A DNA stretch of 64,000 bases. Source: Leptotrichia hongkongensis (GTDB lineage: Bacteria; Fusobacteriota; Fusobacteriia; Fusobacteriales; Leptotrichiaceae). Positions 27,768-35,967 of this stretch are shown piece after piece (within the stretch, counting starts at the first letter, position 1; the number at the start of each line of letters is the position of its first letter). The stretch covers positions 79,116 to 143,115 of the forward strand of contig NZ_JBGORW010000008.1 of assembly GCF_041538065.1 (NCBI RefSeq), in the 5' to 3' direction. A program made the position numbers and the translations under genes. Below the pieces are notes generated by a model. That model was not told the DNA's origin. It saw only the letters and a list, made by a program, of their open reading frames with translations, and searched no databases.

Positions 27768-28295
27768 CTACAATTTCGCTTTATATTTAAACTCCCCACT
27801 AATATTTCCCATTAATTCAATCCCATGGCCTGCAAAAAACACTTCATTATCATAATAGTACACCGAAAAATCTCCATTAGAAGTTATACGCACCCCTTCA
27901 AGATAAATCCCATTTTTAAAAACTTCTTTTGAAACTTTCAGTTCTTTTAACTCTTCCTTTTCTTTTTTCGTAAATTTAGAATTTGAATTTTTTTCAAGTA
28001 TTTCTATCATTTCATCAACATCTTCCTCATCTACTGAAGAAAACCAATCTTCCGCTAACCAATGCAAATCTTCCACAATTCTATCCCTTATTCTCTCATC
28101 CCGTTCTTTTTGATTGAGATACATAATTTTAAATTGTTCAATTGCCCCTTTAACTTCTTCTACTTTTTTCTCTTCACTCCAATTATGCCCAATTCCATCA
28201 TCAAAACTCACACCTATTTTTCTCCCAAGCCACTCAACTTCAGTTTCAAAATTTTTTATTTCTCCAAAAACTTCATCTTTTATAGCATCACTCAT
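27768..28295 (-). CDS. DUF2262-like protein, paralogue B
   Basis: The 175 residues follow the same plan as its neighbour: DEVFGEIKNFETEVEWLGRKI at the start, a variable acidic middle (EEDVDEMIEILEKNS) and FSVYYYDNEVFFAGHGIELMGNISGE at the end. The ATG has GGAGGACTAAT upstream. The strong DNA similarity of the two 5' halves but divergence of the middles suggests a recent tandem duplication with diversifying change. A palindrome shared with the region before a neighbouring membrane gene lies 44 bases upstream. Function unknown. Confidence 0.78.
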   Translation of the reverse strand: MSDAIKDEVFGEIKNFETEVEWLGRKIGVSFDDGIGHNWSEEKKVEEVKGAIEQFKIMYLNQKERDERIRDRIVEDLHWLAEDWFSSVDEEDVDEMIEILEKNSNSKFTKKEKEELKELKVSKEVFKNGIYLEGVRITSNGDFSVYYYDNEVFFAGHGIELMGNISGEFKYKAKL

Positions 28296-28333
28296 ATTAG
28301 TCCTCCATTTTATTCTTTTTTAATCCCAAATAA

Positions 28334-28358
28334 ATTCATCAGACACTGTCTGACGAAT
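28334..28358. repeat. Palindrome with TCAGACA / TGTCTGA core, copy 1
   Basis: The core TCAGACA-C-TGTCTGA (28339-28353) is extended outward by ATTC / GAAT with one mismatch. It sits between a membrane-protein gene and paralogue B on minus. The same 16-base core recurs at 29758-29773. It may be a terminator without a good T-run, an operator or a REP-like repeat. Confidence 0.5.
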
Positions 28359-28398
28359 TCCATTTTTTGAATAAACTATATAAAATCTAATTTCCCTC

Positions 28399-28935
28399 TT
28401 AATTCTCCTTACTCATCTGTTCCTTTTTCTCAGCTTTTATAAAAGCAACTACAGATACAATCGCAACTAAAATTATCCAAACCCAATCTTTATATATTTC
28501 ACTACTTATTTTAAAAACTCCCATCCACGAATAAGATAAACCTTCTAAAAATGGTAGATTTTGTTCTCTTTTTAAATAATAAGCTACCAAAACTACATCA
28601 ACAAAGTATACTGCAATCATGGAAAAAATTGTAATTACAGGAATTCCTTTTGTAATATCCCTCATTGACAAAGCCTCATATTTTGGATTTAGCAAATTTT
28701 CATTTTTAGCATTTGCTCCAAATTTACTTTGACGTATAGGTTTGGCAATATTTTTACTTTCTGTCTCTGTCTTTTTAATTTTTATTCCAAATATCCAGCC
28801 AAAAAAAACTATAAAAAATATAATTATAGAAATTATTTTATATCCTAAAAAAATCATCGAAAATCCTAAGCAAATCATAACTGCAACAATAGAACTTAAC
28901 CCTGCAAATAAAATTCCATTTAAATATCTCTTCAT
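28399..28935 (-). CDS. Multi-pass membrane protein of unknown function
   Basis: The 178-residue protein has an N-terminal hydrophobic pair (about 8-55), a basic and polar loop (KKTETESKNIAKPIRQSK, then KYEALSMRDITKG), a third segment (about 95-117) and a C-terminal one (about 148-166), so four membrane spans are likely. No motif is recognised. AAAGGGATTATTT precedes the ATG. It is 16 bases from the following membrane-protein gene and probably cotranscribed with it. Confidence 0.7.
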   Translation of the reverse strand: MKRYLNGILFAGLSSIVAVMICLGFSMIFLGYKIISIIIFFIVFFGWIFGIKIKKTETESKNIAKPIRQSKFGANAKNENLLNPKYEALSMRDITKGIPVITIFSMIAVYFVDVVLVAYYLKREQNLPFLEGLSYSWMGVFKISSEIYKDWVWIILVAIVSVVAFIKAEKKEQMSKEN

Positions 28936-28951
28936 AAATAATCCCTTTCAT

Positions 28952-29728
28952 CTAATTTTTATTCAGTTTTTCTATTAAAAAGACTAGCAGATTTTCACAG
29001 AAAATCTCCATTTCATTTCCAAAAGCTAAAATAATATTATTATTTAAATCCTTTACAAATATCACTCCATCTGCTACACCAATTATATATTCTTCCCAGT
29101 TATATATTTCATCATCAAATGTAATATTTTCTTTCGAAACTTTTATTTTCTTTAAATTATCAAAATTCTCAATTTGCTTCTTGTCTGAGAAAAGACTGAA
29201 ACTCAATTTATGTGATTTTCTAAATGAAAATTCCTCATTTCCTCCATTTTCAATATTTTCTAATGCACTCGGATAATTCTGTTTTACAAAATCTTCTTGA
29301 AATAAATCAAAAGCATCTTTTCTATATCCGCCTGCATTGATTTTTTCCCACTTTCCTTCGTTAGATTTGAAAAAAATGGCTGTAAATGTATTTCCCACCA
29401 TGTATACTTCCTTTGAAAGAAAATATTGCAAATTTTTATAATAATTTTTTTCATTTTTTCCTACACTAAAACCATCATCGTAAAAATAAATGTTTGGATA
29501 TTTCTTTTTATAATACGAAAACACAAAGAAATCTACTATACCCAATATAATTAATAAAACTATAAAAATCACAACAGTAGAAATATAAAAATTTCTGCTA
29601 ATTTCAACTGTAAATAATAAAACTACTCCTATATTTAATACCAGCAAAGAAATTAAAAATTTTGCTGAATTAAAAATAATTTTTAACCAGTTCGCCTTTT
29701 CCACTTTTTTAAAATTTTCCTGTAACAT
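28952..29728 (-). CDS. Two-span membrane protein of unknown function
   Basis: The 258-residue protein has two adjacent membrane segments (about 19-42 and 49-73). A cytosolic part of about 180 residues follows, with alternating strands (IYFYDDGFSVGKNEKNYY, VGNTFTAIFFKSNEG, KENITFDDEIYNWEEY). Such an arrangement of two spans plus a strand-rich domain recalls bacterial PH-like or YcxB-like proteins, but I cannot confirm it. GGAG lies 9 bases before the ATG. Upstream is the second copy of the TCAGACA palindrome. Confidence 0.7.
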   Translation of the reverse strand: MLQENFKKVEKANWLKIIFNSAKFLISLLVLNIGVVLLFTVEISRNFYISTVVIFIVLLIILGIVDFFVFSYYKKKYPNIYFYDDGFSVGKNEKNYYKNLQYFLSKEVYMVGNTFTAIFFKSNEGKWEKINAGGYRKDAFDLFQEDFVKQNYPSALENIENGGNEEFSFRKSHKLSFSLFSDKKQIENFDNLKKIKVSKENITFDDEIYNWEEYIIGVADGVIFVKDLNNNIILAFGNEMEIFCENLLVFLIEKLNKN

Positions 29729-29756
29729 ATTTTTTCACTCCTTCACTATTTCAAAT

Positions 29757-29777
29757 AGGTCAGACACTGTCTGACCT
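29757..29777. repeat. Palindrome with TCAGACA / TGTCTGA core, copy 2
   Basis: AGGTCAGACA and TGTCTGACCT flank a single C, a perfect 10+1+10 hairpin. It lies 29 bases upstream of the two-span membrane gene and 46 bases after the aroB stop. The core is shared with 28339-28354. Confidence 0.55.
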
Positions 29778-29822
29778 TTTCAGTTCCTTTACTTAACTAT
29801 TTTCATTTTTACAACCTAAAAT

Positions 29823-30914
29823 TTACTCAAAAATCTCCTTTTCCCCAATCTTCATAATCTTAACTTTCCCAATTTCCTTTAGAATTACAAAATTAATTCC
29901 ATCACTTGTACTTTTCTTATCTCTTTTCATAATTTCAGAAATCTTGTCTTTCGGATATTCAATCTCAGTCGGTAAATTCAATGCCTTCAACAATTTTTCA
30001 ATTTTTAAAAATTCATCCTTTTTAGTAAACCCTTTTTTCTCCCCAATTTTTGTAATGTCCATCATTCCAGCAGAGATTGCTTCTCCATGGGAGTATTTCT
30101 CATAATTTGTAAACTGCTCTATTGCATGTCCGATAGTATGCCCAAAATTCAATATCATTCTCAAATTGCTTTCCTTCTCATCTTTTTCCACAACTTCCTT
30201 TTTTATCTCACATGAACGGTAAACAATCTCATTCACATACTTCATCAGATGCTCACGTAATTTCTGTTTATAATTTTCATCATCATAGGAAACGCCTACT
30301 GTTTCTACAATTTCCACAAGTCTGTCAAAAAACTTCTTATCATAAATACATCCATATTTCACAATTTCAGCAAATCCGTCGTAAAAATATCTGTCTGTCA
30401 ATGTATTCAAAAAATAATTGTCAATTAAAACAAGTTTCGGCTGATGAAACGCCCCAACAAGATTTTTCCCTTCAGGCAAGTCAACTCCAACTTTTCCTCC
30501 AACACTGCTGTCAACCTGTGAAACAATCGTCGTCGGTATCTGTATAAATCCAATCCCACGCATATAACTGGCAGCTGCAAATCCGGCAATATCTCCAACA
30601 ACTCCGCCACCAAATGCAACAACCATATCCTTTCTCGTAAGCCCTGCATTTACCATTGCAGAATAAATTCCTGGCATTATCCCAATATGCTTATTTTTCT
30701 CTCCAGCTTCCAGCACATAAATTGCATAATCAAAGCCTTTAAACATCTTCTTATATTGATTCCTATAAATTTTATCCACATTAGAATCAGTAATTACAAA
30801 TAATTTTTTGCCATTATAAATTTTTTCGATATATTCAGGAAATTTCTCAAAAAAATTTTTTCCAATTACAATATCATAAGAATTTTCTCCTAATCCAACA
30901 TTCAATATTTCCAT
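29823..30914 (-). CDS. aroB: 3-dehydroquinate synthase
   Basis: AroB converts DAHP to 3-dehydroquinate, the second step of the shikimate pathway, using NAD+ and a divalent metal. The 363 residues contain GEKNKHIG, the NAD-binding GGGVVGDIAGFAAASYMRG, IPTTIVSQVDSSVGGKVGVD, LRMILNFGHTIGHAIE with the metal histidines, and YSHGEAISAGM. The start is the ATG at 30912-30914 with GGAG 6 bases upstream; an ATG four codons earlier overlaps the purine-rich site. It follows the acetyltransferase gene. Confidence 0.95.
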   Translation of the reverse strand: MEILNVGLGENSYDIVIGKNFFEKFPEYIEKIYNGKKLFVITDSNVDKIYRNQYKKMFKGFDYAIYVLEAGEKNKHIGIMPGIYSAMVNAGLTRKDMVVAFGGGVVGDIAGFAAASYMRGIGFIQIPTTIVSQVDSSVGGKVGVDLPEGKNLVGAFHQPKLVLIDNYFLNTLTDRYFYDGFAEIVKYGCIYDKKFFDRLVEIVETVGVSYDDENYKQKLREHLMKYVNEIVYRSCEIKKEVVEKDEKESNLRMILNFGHTIGHAIEQFTNYEKYSHGEAISAGMMDITKIGEKKGFTKKDEFLKIEKLLKALNLPTEIEYPKDKISEIMKRDKKSTSDGINFVILKEIGKVKIMKIGEKEIFE

Positions 30915-31006
30915 AATTTTCTCCATTTCCTCTTCTTTATGTGTATATTAAAATATAGCAAAACCATTAAATTCTGTCATTTAAAATGATTTTACTATAT
31001 AAATTT

Positions 31007-31609
31007 TTATTTCAAATTATATCTTTTTTCAAGTTCCCTTTTTATATAAACCGACTGAAATTCTTCTTTTAACATATCCATTATAATCACATCATAAGTT
31101 TTTCCCATAATCTCAACTGCTTTACGCAATCTTCCAACTTCCTTAAAACCAGCTTTTTTATATAAATTATAAGCTGCTTCGTTATATTCAAATACACTTA
31201 ATGATATATTTCTCAAATTTAAAAATGAAAAGCCATAGTCAAGTATTAATTTTACAGCTTCTATTCCATATCCTTTTCTTTGATAATTAGAATTTCCAAG
31301 CATAATTCCCATTGTTGCCGTACGATTTAGCAAATCTACTGAATTAAATCCAATATTTCCCAAAAGATCATCATTTTCAAGTAGCCTAACAGCAAACATT
31401 TTTTCTTTTTTTACTGAAATTAAAAATTCCTTTTCACTTTCGAAATCTATGATATTAGTATAAGAAAGATAGCCCAAACCAACCGAAACTTTTATATCAT
31501 TAACCATTTCAGCGTATTTTTCAACATCATCAAGAGAAATTGGCGAAAGATAAACATTGTCACCAACTAATGTTTTTAAATATTTTTTATTTTCAAAATT
31601 GTTTTCCAT
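31007..31609 (-). CDS. GNAT family N-acetyltransferase (RimJ/RimL-like)
   Basis: The 200 residues fit the GNAT fold used to acetylate protein N-termini or small amines with acetyl-CoA: YLSPISLDDVEKYAEMV at the start, TMGIMLGNSNYQRKGYGIEAVKLIL as motif A with the acetyl-CoA loop (RKGYG), LSVFEYNEAAYNLYKKAGFKEVGR as motif B, and a C-terminal VIIMDMLKEE. The substrate is unknown. AGGAGGAATAAA precedes the ATG. It lies between tyrA and aroB, 25 bases after tyrA. Confidence 0.88.
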   Translation of the reverse strand: MENNFENKKYLKTLVGDNVYLSPISLDDVEKYAEMVNDIKVSVGLGYLSYTNIIDFESEKEFLISVKKEKMFAVRLLENDDLLGNIGFNSVDLLNRTATMGIMLGNSNYQRKGYGIEAVKLILDYGFSFLNLRNISLSVFEYNEAAYNLYKKAGFKEVGRLRKAVEIMGKTYDVIIMDMLKEEFQSVYIKRELEKRYNLK

Positions 31610-31634
31610 TTTATTCCTCCTGAATCAATTTCCT

Positions 31635-32498
31635 TTAGTCAATCTTTTCTCGCCGTTTTGTTGAAATTATAAATTTTTCCTTTAAAGTTCCTAAATCATT
31701 ATCATTCAATGCATCTTTTATTACATCTAGCTCTCTTTCAAACTGCTGTATCATCTTTAAGAGATTTTTTTTATTACCTATAAAAAGTTCTGCCCACAAA
31801 TCCTCGTTTATTTTCGCAATTCTCGTCAAATCCCGATAAGAATCCCCAATAAAACGATTCGTATCGTACTTTTCACTATCACTATTTACAAGCGAAACCG
31901 CAATTGCGTGGGTAAGCTGGCTCGTAAACGCAATAATCTCATCGTGTTCCTGTGCCGTAAGAAAACTGACTTTCTTAAAACCCATGCATTTTACAATTTC
32001 TGAGAACAGTTCTAGATTTTCTTTTTTATTTTTTTCATCCTTAATAATTATATAATTGGCATCTTTAAACACTCTACTATCTGCAAAATCAATCCCACGT
32101 TTCTCACGTCCTGCCATAGGATGTCCAAAAATGAAGTCAATATTTCTTCCACTCTTCTCAATAATTGGATCAATATCTTTAATAATTTTCTCTTTAATTC
32201 CAACAACATCCGTAATTATGGCATTTTCCTTAAAATAATTAATATTATTCACAAAAAACGACTTCATCAAATTTGGATAAAGAGTAATTACCACAAAATC
32301 TGACTTTTCCAAAGGTTCTTTAGTTTCTAGAAATCCTTTGTTTATAATATTTTTCTCTTCTGCCTTCTTTATCGTTTCCTCATCAATATCAATTCCATAA
32401 ACAGTCTTAATACCAATTTCCTTAAAACTTTGTGCAAAAGCTGCTCCAATTACTCCGAGTCCTACTATTGTTACTGTTAAATTTTCTATTTTTTTCAA
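31635..32498 (-). CDS. tyrA: Prephenate dehydrogenase
   Basis: TyrA oxidatively decarboxylates prephenate to 4-hydroxyphenylpyruvate for tyrosine. The N-terminal Rossmann motif is GLGVIGAAFAQSF. Substrate-binding motifs are FGHPMAGREKRGIDFADS and FTSQLTHAIAVSLVNSD. There is no chorismate mutase or ACT domain, so it is the short form (287 residues from TTG). I favour the TTG at 32496-32498 with AAGGGG 11 bases upstream; a GTG four codons earlier (end 32510) lies too close to that site. It belongs to the aro cluster. Confidence 0.9.
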   Translation of the reverse strand: MKKIENLTVTIVGLGVIGAAFAQSFKEIGIKTVYGIDIDEETIKKAEEKNIINKGFLETKEPLEKSDFVVITLYPNLMKSFFVNNINYFKENAIITDVVGIKEKIIKDIDPIIEKSGRNIDFIFGHPMAGREKRGIDFADSRVFKDANYIIIKDEKNKKENLELFSEIVKCMGFKKVSFLTAQEHDEIIAFTSQLTHAIAVSLVNSDSEKYDTNRFIGDSYRDLTRIAKINEDLWAELFIGNKKNLLKMIQQFERELDVIKDALNDNDLGTLKEKFIISTKRREKID

Positions 32499-32577
32499 AA
32501 TTGTAAACACCCCTTTTTACAAATTTTCTTATAAACAGCTACTTCAATTTAAATATTATATGAAAAATATCAAAATT

Positions 32578-33579
32578 TTAATTATTCCACCAGCTTTTAT
32601 TTTGCTTTTCCAATTTTTTCATTTCCTCTGTTCTTCCTTGCGACTTATAAATTTCTATTAACATATTTCGCTCGTATGTTTTACCATCAGTTGCATGCTT
32701 AAATGCCATAGAATTTTTATACGCCTTTTCAGCTTCAATAAAATTACCTTGTAAAAAATACATATCTCCTATTCTAATCCAATAATCTCTAGCATCAAAT
32801 TTTTGAGTTTTATTCGATATTTTTTCTATTGCCAATTTGTAATACTTTATGGCATTTTCATAATTTTGAGTTTTATAATCATACATTTGGGCTAATGAAG
32901 CATAATCAGGTTGATAGTCTTCTAATTCAATTAACTGTAAATAAGTTTTTTCTGCTAAATCATATTTTTTTAAACTTACATAAGAATATGCTAACATTCT
33001 CAAATCTCTAACATCACCTGTTTCCTTATAATTATTTTCATATTCTTGTAATTTTTGTTCACCAAAACTTTTATCTTTCTTCTGTCTTTCTAAAGTTTCT
33101 TGAGCTGGTTTATATCCTTTATCAGCAGCTTCTTTTAACAATTTATTTCCTTTTTCATCTTGTTTTATCCAAATATAAAATTCTCCCAGATCATTTAACG
33201 CTTTTATATCACCAGATTTTATTAATTCATTATACCGTTCAATAATTTTTTCTTCTAATTCTTTAGTTTTCTCTATATTTACTTTTAAAACTGAAAGCAC
33301 TATTGAATCTCTCCAATACCTATAGAATGAAATAATTTTTTCTTTTGTTTCTCTACTATTTCCTAAGTTATTATTTTCTTTTTCATATTTTAATAATAAT
33401 TTTTCAGATTCTTCAAATTTTCTATTTCGCAAATAATAATCACTTAATTTTAACAGTGAATCCTTATCTCCTTTTTCAATTTGCTTTAAATATTGTTTTT
33501 CTTCTTTAGTATAAGTTTCTTTAGAAAAAGAATTAATCGAAAAAATTAAAATTAGTAATAATAGCCATTTTCCTTTCAT
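32578..33579 (-). CDS. Secreted tetratricopeptide-repeat protein
   Basis: The 333-residue protein has a signal peptide (MKGKWLLLLILIFSINSFSK). It then carries TPR/Sel1-type helical repeats of about 34 residues across most of its length (for example GDKDSLLKLSDYYLRNRKFEESEKLLLKYEK in pieces, GDIKALNDLGEFYIWI, YDLAEKTYLQLIELED, NAIKYYKLAIEK, NFIEAEKAYKNSMAFK). Such proteins are scaffolds in the envelope; the partner is unknown. It sits between aroF and tyrA, with a short spacing to aroF (22 bases), but its link to the pathway looks incidental. Confidence 0.85.
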   Translation of the reverse strand: MKGKWLLLLILIFSINSFSKETYTKEEKQYLKQIEKGDKDSLLKLSDYYLRNRKFEESEKLLLKYEKENNNLGNSRETKEKIISFYRYWRDSIVLSVLKVNIEKTKELEEKIIERYNELIKSGDIKALNDLGEFYIWIKQDEKGNKLLKEAADKGYKPAQETLERQKKDKSFGEQKLQEYENNYKETGDVRDLRMLAYSYVSLKKYDLAEKTYLQLIELEDYQPDYASLAQMYDYKTQNYENAIKYYKLAIEKISNKTQKFDARDYWIRIGDMYFLQGNFIEAEKAYKNSMAFKHATDGKTYERNMLIEIYKSQGRTEEMKKLEKQNKSWWNN

Positions 33580-33601
33580 TTTTTACAACCTTCTAATAAA
33601 T

Positions 33602-34624
33602 TTATTTAAAACTTTTCCCCAACACATTCGCAATCTTCTCCACATCCTGCATCAAGTCATCAAACACTTCAAATTTCAATGATTGAGGCCCATCTGACAA
33701 TGCCTTGTCTGGCTCAGGATGTACTTCTACCATTAATCCATCTGCTCCAACAGCAATTCCTGCCATCGCAAGAGGTTTTACCATCCAGTATTTCCCAGTT
33801 GCATGAGCTGAATCTACAATTATTGGCAAATGTGTCAATTTTTTAATCATAGGTACTGCATTCAAGTCTAATACATTTCTGTATGCTGTTTCATAAGTTC
33901 TGATTCCTCTTTCACAAAGAACTACATTTTCATTTCCGCCAGCCAAAATGTATTCTGCCGACATTAACCATTCTTCAATTGTTGCACTCAATCCTCTTTT
34001 TAACAGTACTGGAATATTTGTTTTCCCAACTTCTTTCAGCAAATCAAAATTTTGCATATTTCTCGCACCTAACTGAATCATATCAAGATGTGGACCAAAT
34101 TCATGCAATTGAGCAATTGACATAACTTCGCATATTATTGGAAGTCCTGTTTCTTCTTTTGCTTTTTTCATCAATTCAATACCTTCCATCCCTAATCCTT
34201 GAAAGGCATAAGGCGACGTTCTAGGTTTAACAACTCCACCTCTTAAGATATTTGCTCCAGCAGCTTTTACAGCTTTTGCTGTATCAATAATTTGTTTTTC
34301 GTTTTCCACAGAACAAGGTCCTGCCATCATCACAAGGCTATTTCCCCCAATTTCTACATTTCCCACTTTTACAATAGTGTCTTCTGGTTTAAATTTTCTA
34401 CTTGCTCTCTTATAAGGCTCTTGTACTCTTTGTACATCCAGCACATAATCTAGCGACTGGATATGTTTTATATCGATTGTGCTGATATCTCCAACTAATC
34501 CTAAAATTGAATATTCTTTGCCATTAATTAATTTAACACTCACATTATTCTCCGTTTCCAATCTATTTACTAAATTTTCCAAGATTTTTTCACTTATTCC
34601 ACCGTCTACTTTAATAATCATCAT
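33602..34624 (-). CDS. aroF: 3-deoxy-7-phosphoheptulonate synthase (DAHP synthase)
   Basis: This enzyme commits PEP and erythrose 4-phosphate to the shikimate pathway. The 340 residues have an N-terminal ferredoxin-like regulatory domain (about 1-70), as in the type I-beta enzymes of Thermotoga and Gram-positives, then MMAGPCSVENE, GANILRGGVVKPRTSPYAF, QLGARNMQNFDLLKE, LKRGLSATIEEW, DSAHATGK and MVEVHPEPDKALSDGPQSL. The N-terminal domain suggests feedback inhibition by tyrosine or phenylalanine. GGAGAAAAA precedes the ATG. It is the first gene of the aromatic cluster, with a candidate promoter at 34792-34820. Confidence 0.95.
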   Translation of the reverse strand: MMIIKVDGGISEKILENLVNRLETENNVSVKLINGKEYSILGLVGDISTIDIKHIQSLDYVLDVQRVQEPYKRASRKFKPEDTIVKVGNVEIGGNSLVMMAGPCSVENEKQIIDTAKAVKAAGANILRGGVVKPRTSPYAFQGLGMEGIELMKKAKEETGLPIICEVMSIAQLHEFGPHLDMIQLGARNMQNFDLLKEVGKTNIPVLLKRGLSATIEEWLMSAEYILAGGNENVVLCERGIRTYETAYRNVLDLNAVPMIKKLTHLPIIVDSAHATGKYWMVKPLAMAGIAVGADGLMVEVHPEPDKALSDGPQSLKFEVFDDLMQDVEKIANVLGKSFK

Positions 34625-34791
34625 TTTTTCTCCTATCTTATTTTTGATTTTTTATTTATAAAACTTTTTTTGAATAAATTTCAAACTATACCACAACTAC
34701 AGCTTTTCCGTTATAAATTACCATAAAAACATCTCATTATCCGCTATTAACACTTCATATTCTACTTTTATGCTAACTATAAAATTTGCTA

Positions 34792-34820
34792 ATTGTAGCT
34801 TTATTCTTAATTTTTTACAA
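34792..34820 (-). promoter_or_regulatory. Candidate aroF promoter
   Basis: On the minus strand TTGTAA and TACAAT are separated by 17 bases, about 165 bases upstream of aroF and downstream of a strong terminator at 35015-35048. No T-box or trp-type attenuator was seen in the leader. Confidence 0.45.
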
Positions 34821-35014
34821 AGCATATTCTCGTACACTTTAATATTTTCCTAAAATTTTTTGTAAACTTACTTCGCATTTTTAAATATATTTGCTTCAAA
34901 AATAACTTCTTCAAAGTTAATTCCTTTGTATTTCATAATTTTCTTGCTCTGAAACTCAAGTAACTATATTTTACCTTTTTTATGTATTTCCTAATTTTTT
35001 AACTAAATTTTTGT

Positions 35015-35048
35015 AAAAAAAAACTCTCTTAAAACAACTTTAGGAGAG
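35015..35048 (-). terminator. Strong intrinsic terminator in the rpmE2-aroF gap
   Basis: On the minus strand CTCTCCTAAA and TTTTAAGAGAG form an 11-bp stem with one mismatch around GTTG, followed by nine T. It ends no known gene; the nearest upstream gene, rpmE2, has its own terminator. It therefore ends the candidate transcript 35015-35401 or acts as an attenuator before aroF. Confidence 0.8.
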
Positions 35049-35401
35049 GATAATATTTATACATAATATTTATTTCTACATTTTACGATACTTTAATAGT
35101 TTATTCACATAGTTAAAATTTATAAAATTTACTTAAATAAGTCAAAATTACAAAAATATTTTTAAATTATCAAGCAATTATTATACTTTAAACCTCTACA
35201 TCCAGCAATTACACTTAATTAATCTCAAATCTTATATTTTTTCAAAATTACTTAAAATCAATTAACTATAAAATCTCTATTCTTTTGTAAATCCTTCAAA
35301 TCTTCAACACTACTACTTTTTTAAACTACTAAATTACCTTTTAAAATTTTTATTTTTCAATAAATTTAATCTCCTACTATCCTGCTATCCTACTAATTAT
35401 T
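35015..35401 (-). ncRNA. Candidate non-coding transcript of about 390 nt
   Basis: A consensus promoter (35408-35436) and the strong terminator at 35015-35048 delimit this region on the minus strand. It has no ORF longer than a few codons with a ribosome binding site. It begins with a purine-rich GGATAG/GGAGA stretch, and TAGGAGA there is complementary to TCTCCTA in the 5' arm of the terminator, which would allow antitermination. It could be an sRNA, a regulated leader of aroF, or a decayed gene that kept its signals. I do not recognise it as 6S, tmRNA or SRP RNA. Confidence 0.35.
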
Positions 35402-35407
35402 TCATAT

Positions 35408-35436
35408 ATCATAACAAATATTAAATATATTGTCAA
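35408..35436 (-). promoter_or_regulatory. Near-perfect sigma-70 promoter in the rpmE2-aroF gap
   Basis: On the minus strand TTGACA and TATGAT are separated by exactly 17 bases. It is one of the best promoter matches in the window, and no coding gene begins within 700 bases downstream. Confidence 0.65.
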
Positions 35437-35473
35437 CCATTAAAATTATATTAACAGAAAAATCAAGTTAAAT

Positions 35474-35502
35474 AAAAAACAGAGAATAAGTTATCCCTGT
35501 TT
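35474..35502 (-). terminator. Rho-independent terminator of rpmE2
   Basis: On the minus strand ACAGGGA and TCTCTGT (one G-U pair) flank an eight-base loop and are followed by TTTTTTA. It begins 18 bases after the rpmE2 stop. Confidence 0.65.
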
Positions 35503-35517
35503 TCAATATTTTCAAAA

Positions 35518-35757
35518 TTATAAGTTGTATTTTTTCTTAAATTTATCAACTCTTCCAGTTTCATCAACAAATTTAGATTTTCCAGTATAGAATGGGTGAG
35601 AAGTTGAACTTGTTGCAACTTTTATTACTGGATATTCTTGCCCTTCAAAAGTTGTAGTTTCTTTAGAAGTTTTAGTTGATTTTCCTAAGAATTTTTCTCC
35701 GTTACTTGTATCTTCAAATACTACAAATCCGTATGATGGATGTAAATCTTTTTTCAT
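35518..35757 (-). CDS. rpmE2: 50S ribosomal protein L31 type B
   Basis: The 79-residue protein is the zinc-independent form of L31: MKKDLHPSYGFVVFEDTS, YPVIKVATSSTSHPFYTGKSKFVDETGRVDKFKKKY in pieces. The CxxC zinc ribbon of type A L31 is absent, and the internal insertion typical of type B is present. L31 bridges the ribosomal subunits. Type B forms are often induced on zinc limitation when a type A copy exists; none is visible here, and no Zur box was recognised upstream. It is monocistronic. Confidence 0.95.
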   Translation of the reverse strand: MKKDLHPSYGFVVFEDTSNGEKFLGKSTKTSKETTTFEGQEYPVIKVATSSTSHPFYTGKSKFVDETGRVDKFKKKYNL

Positions 35758-35967
35758 AATTGCCTATGCTCCTTTCTATTTATAACTATGATTATTTTCA
35801 ATATTTCATATAATAATACCATATTTTTCTTTAATTTTCAAGTCTCGATATTGTAAAAATTTAGAGGAAATATTAAGATCCTATTTTTCTATATTTTGAA
35901 AACATTCAATCACATCTTCAAGCATTTATATTACATTTTTTCAATTTTACAATTAATCGGCTCTTTT

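Noticed and set aside
34868..34936. A 22-codon ORF (MKYKGINFEEVIFEANIFKNAK* read in pieces) in the aroF leader, with four aromatic codons, as an attenuator leader peptide
   Set aside because: It has no ribosome binding site, its aromatic codons are not clustered, and it lies downstream of the only good terminator, so an attenuation role is not supported.
34625..35400. T-box riboswitch ahead of aroF
   Set aside because: The conserved GGGTGGxACCGCG-type T-box sequence is absent on the minus strand.
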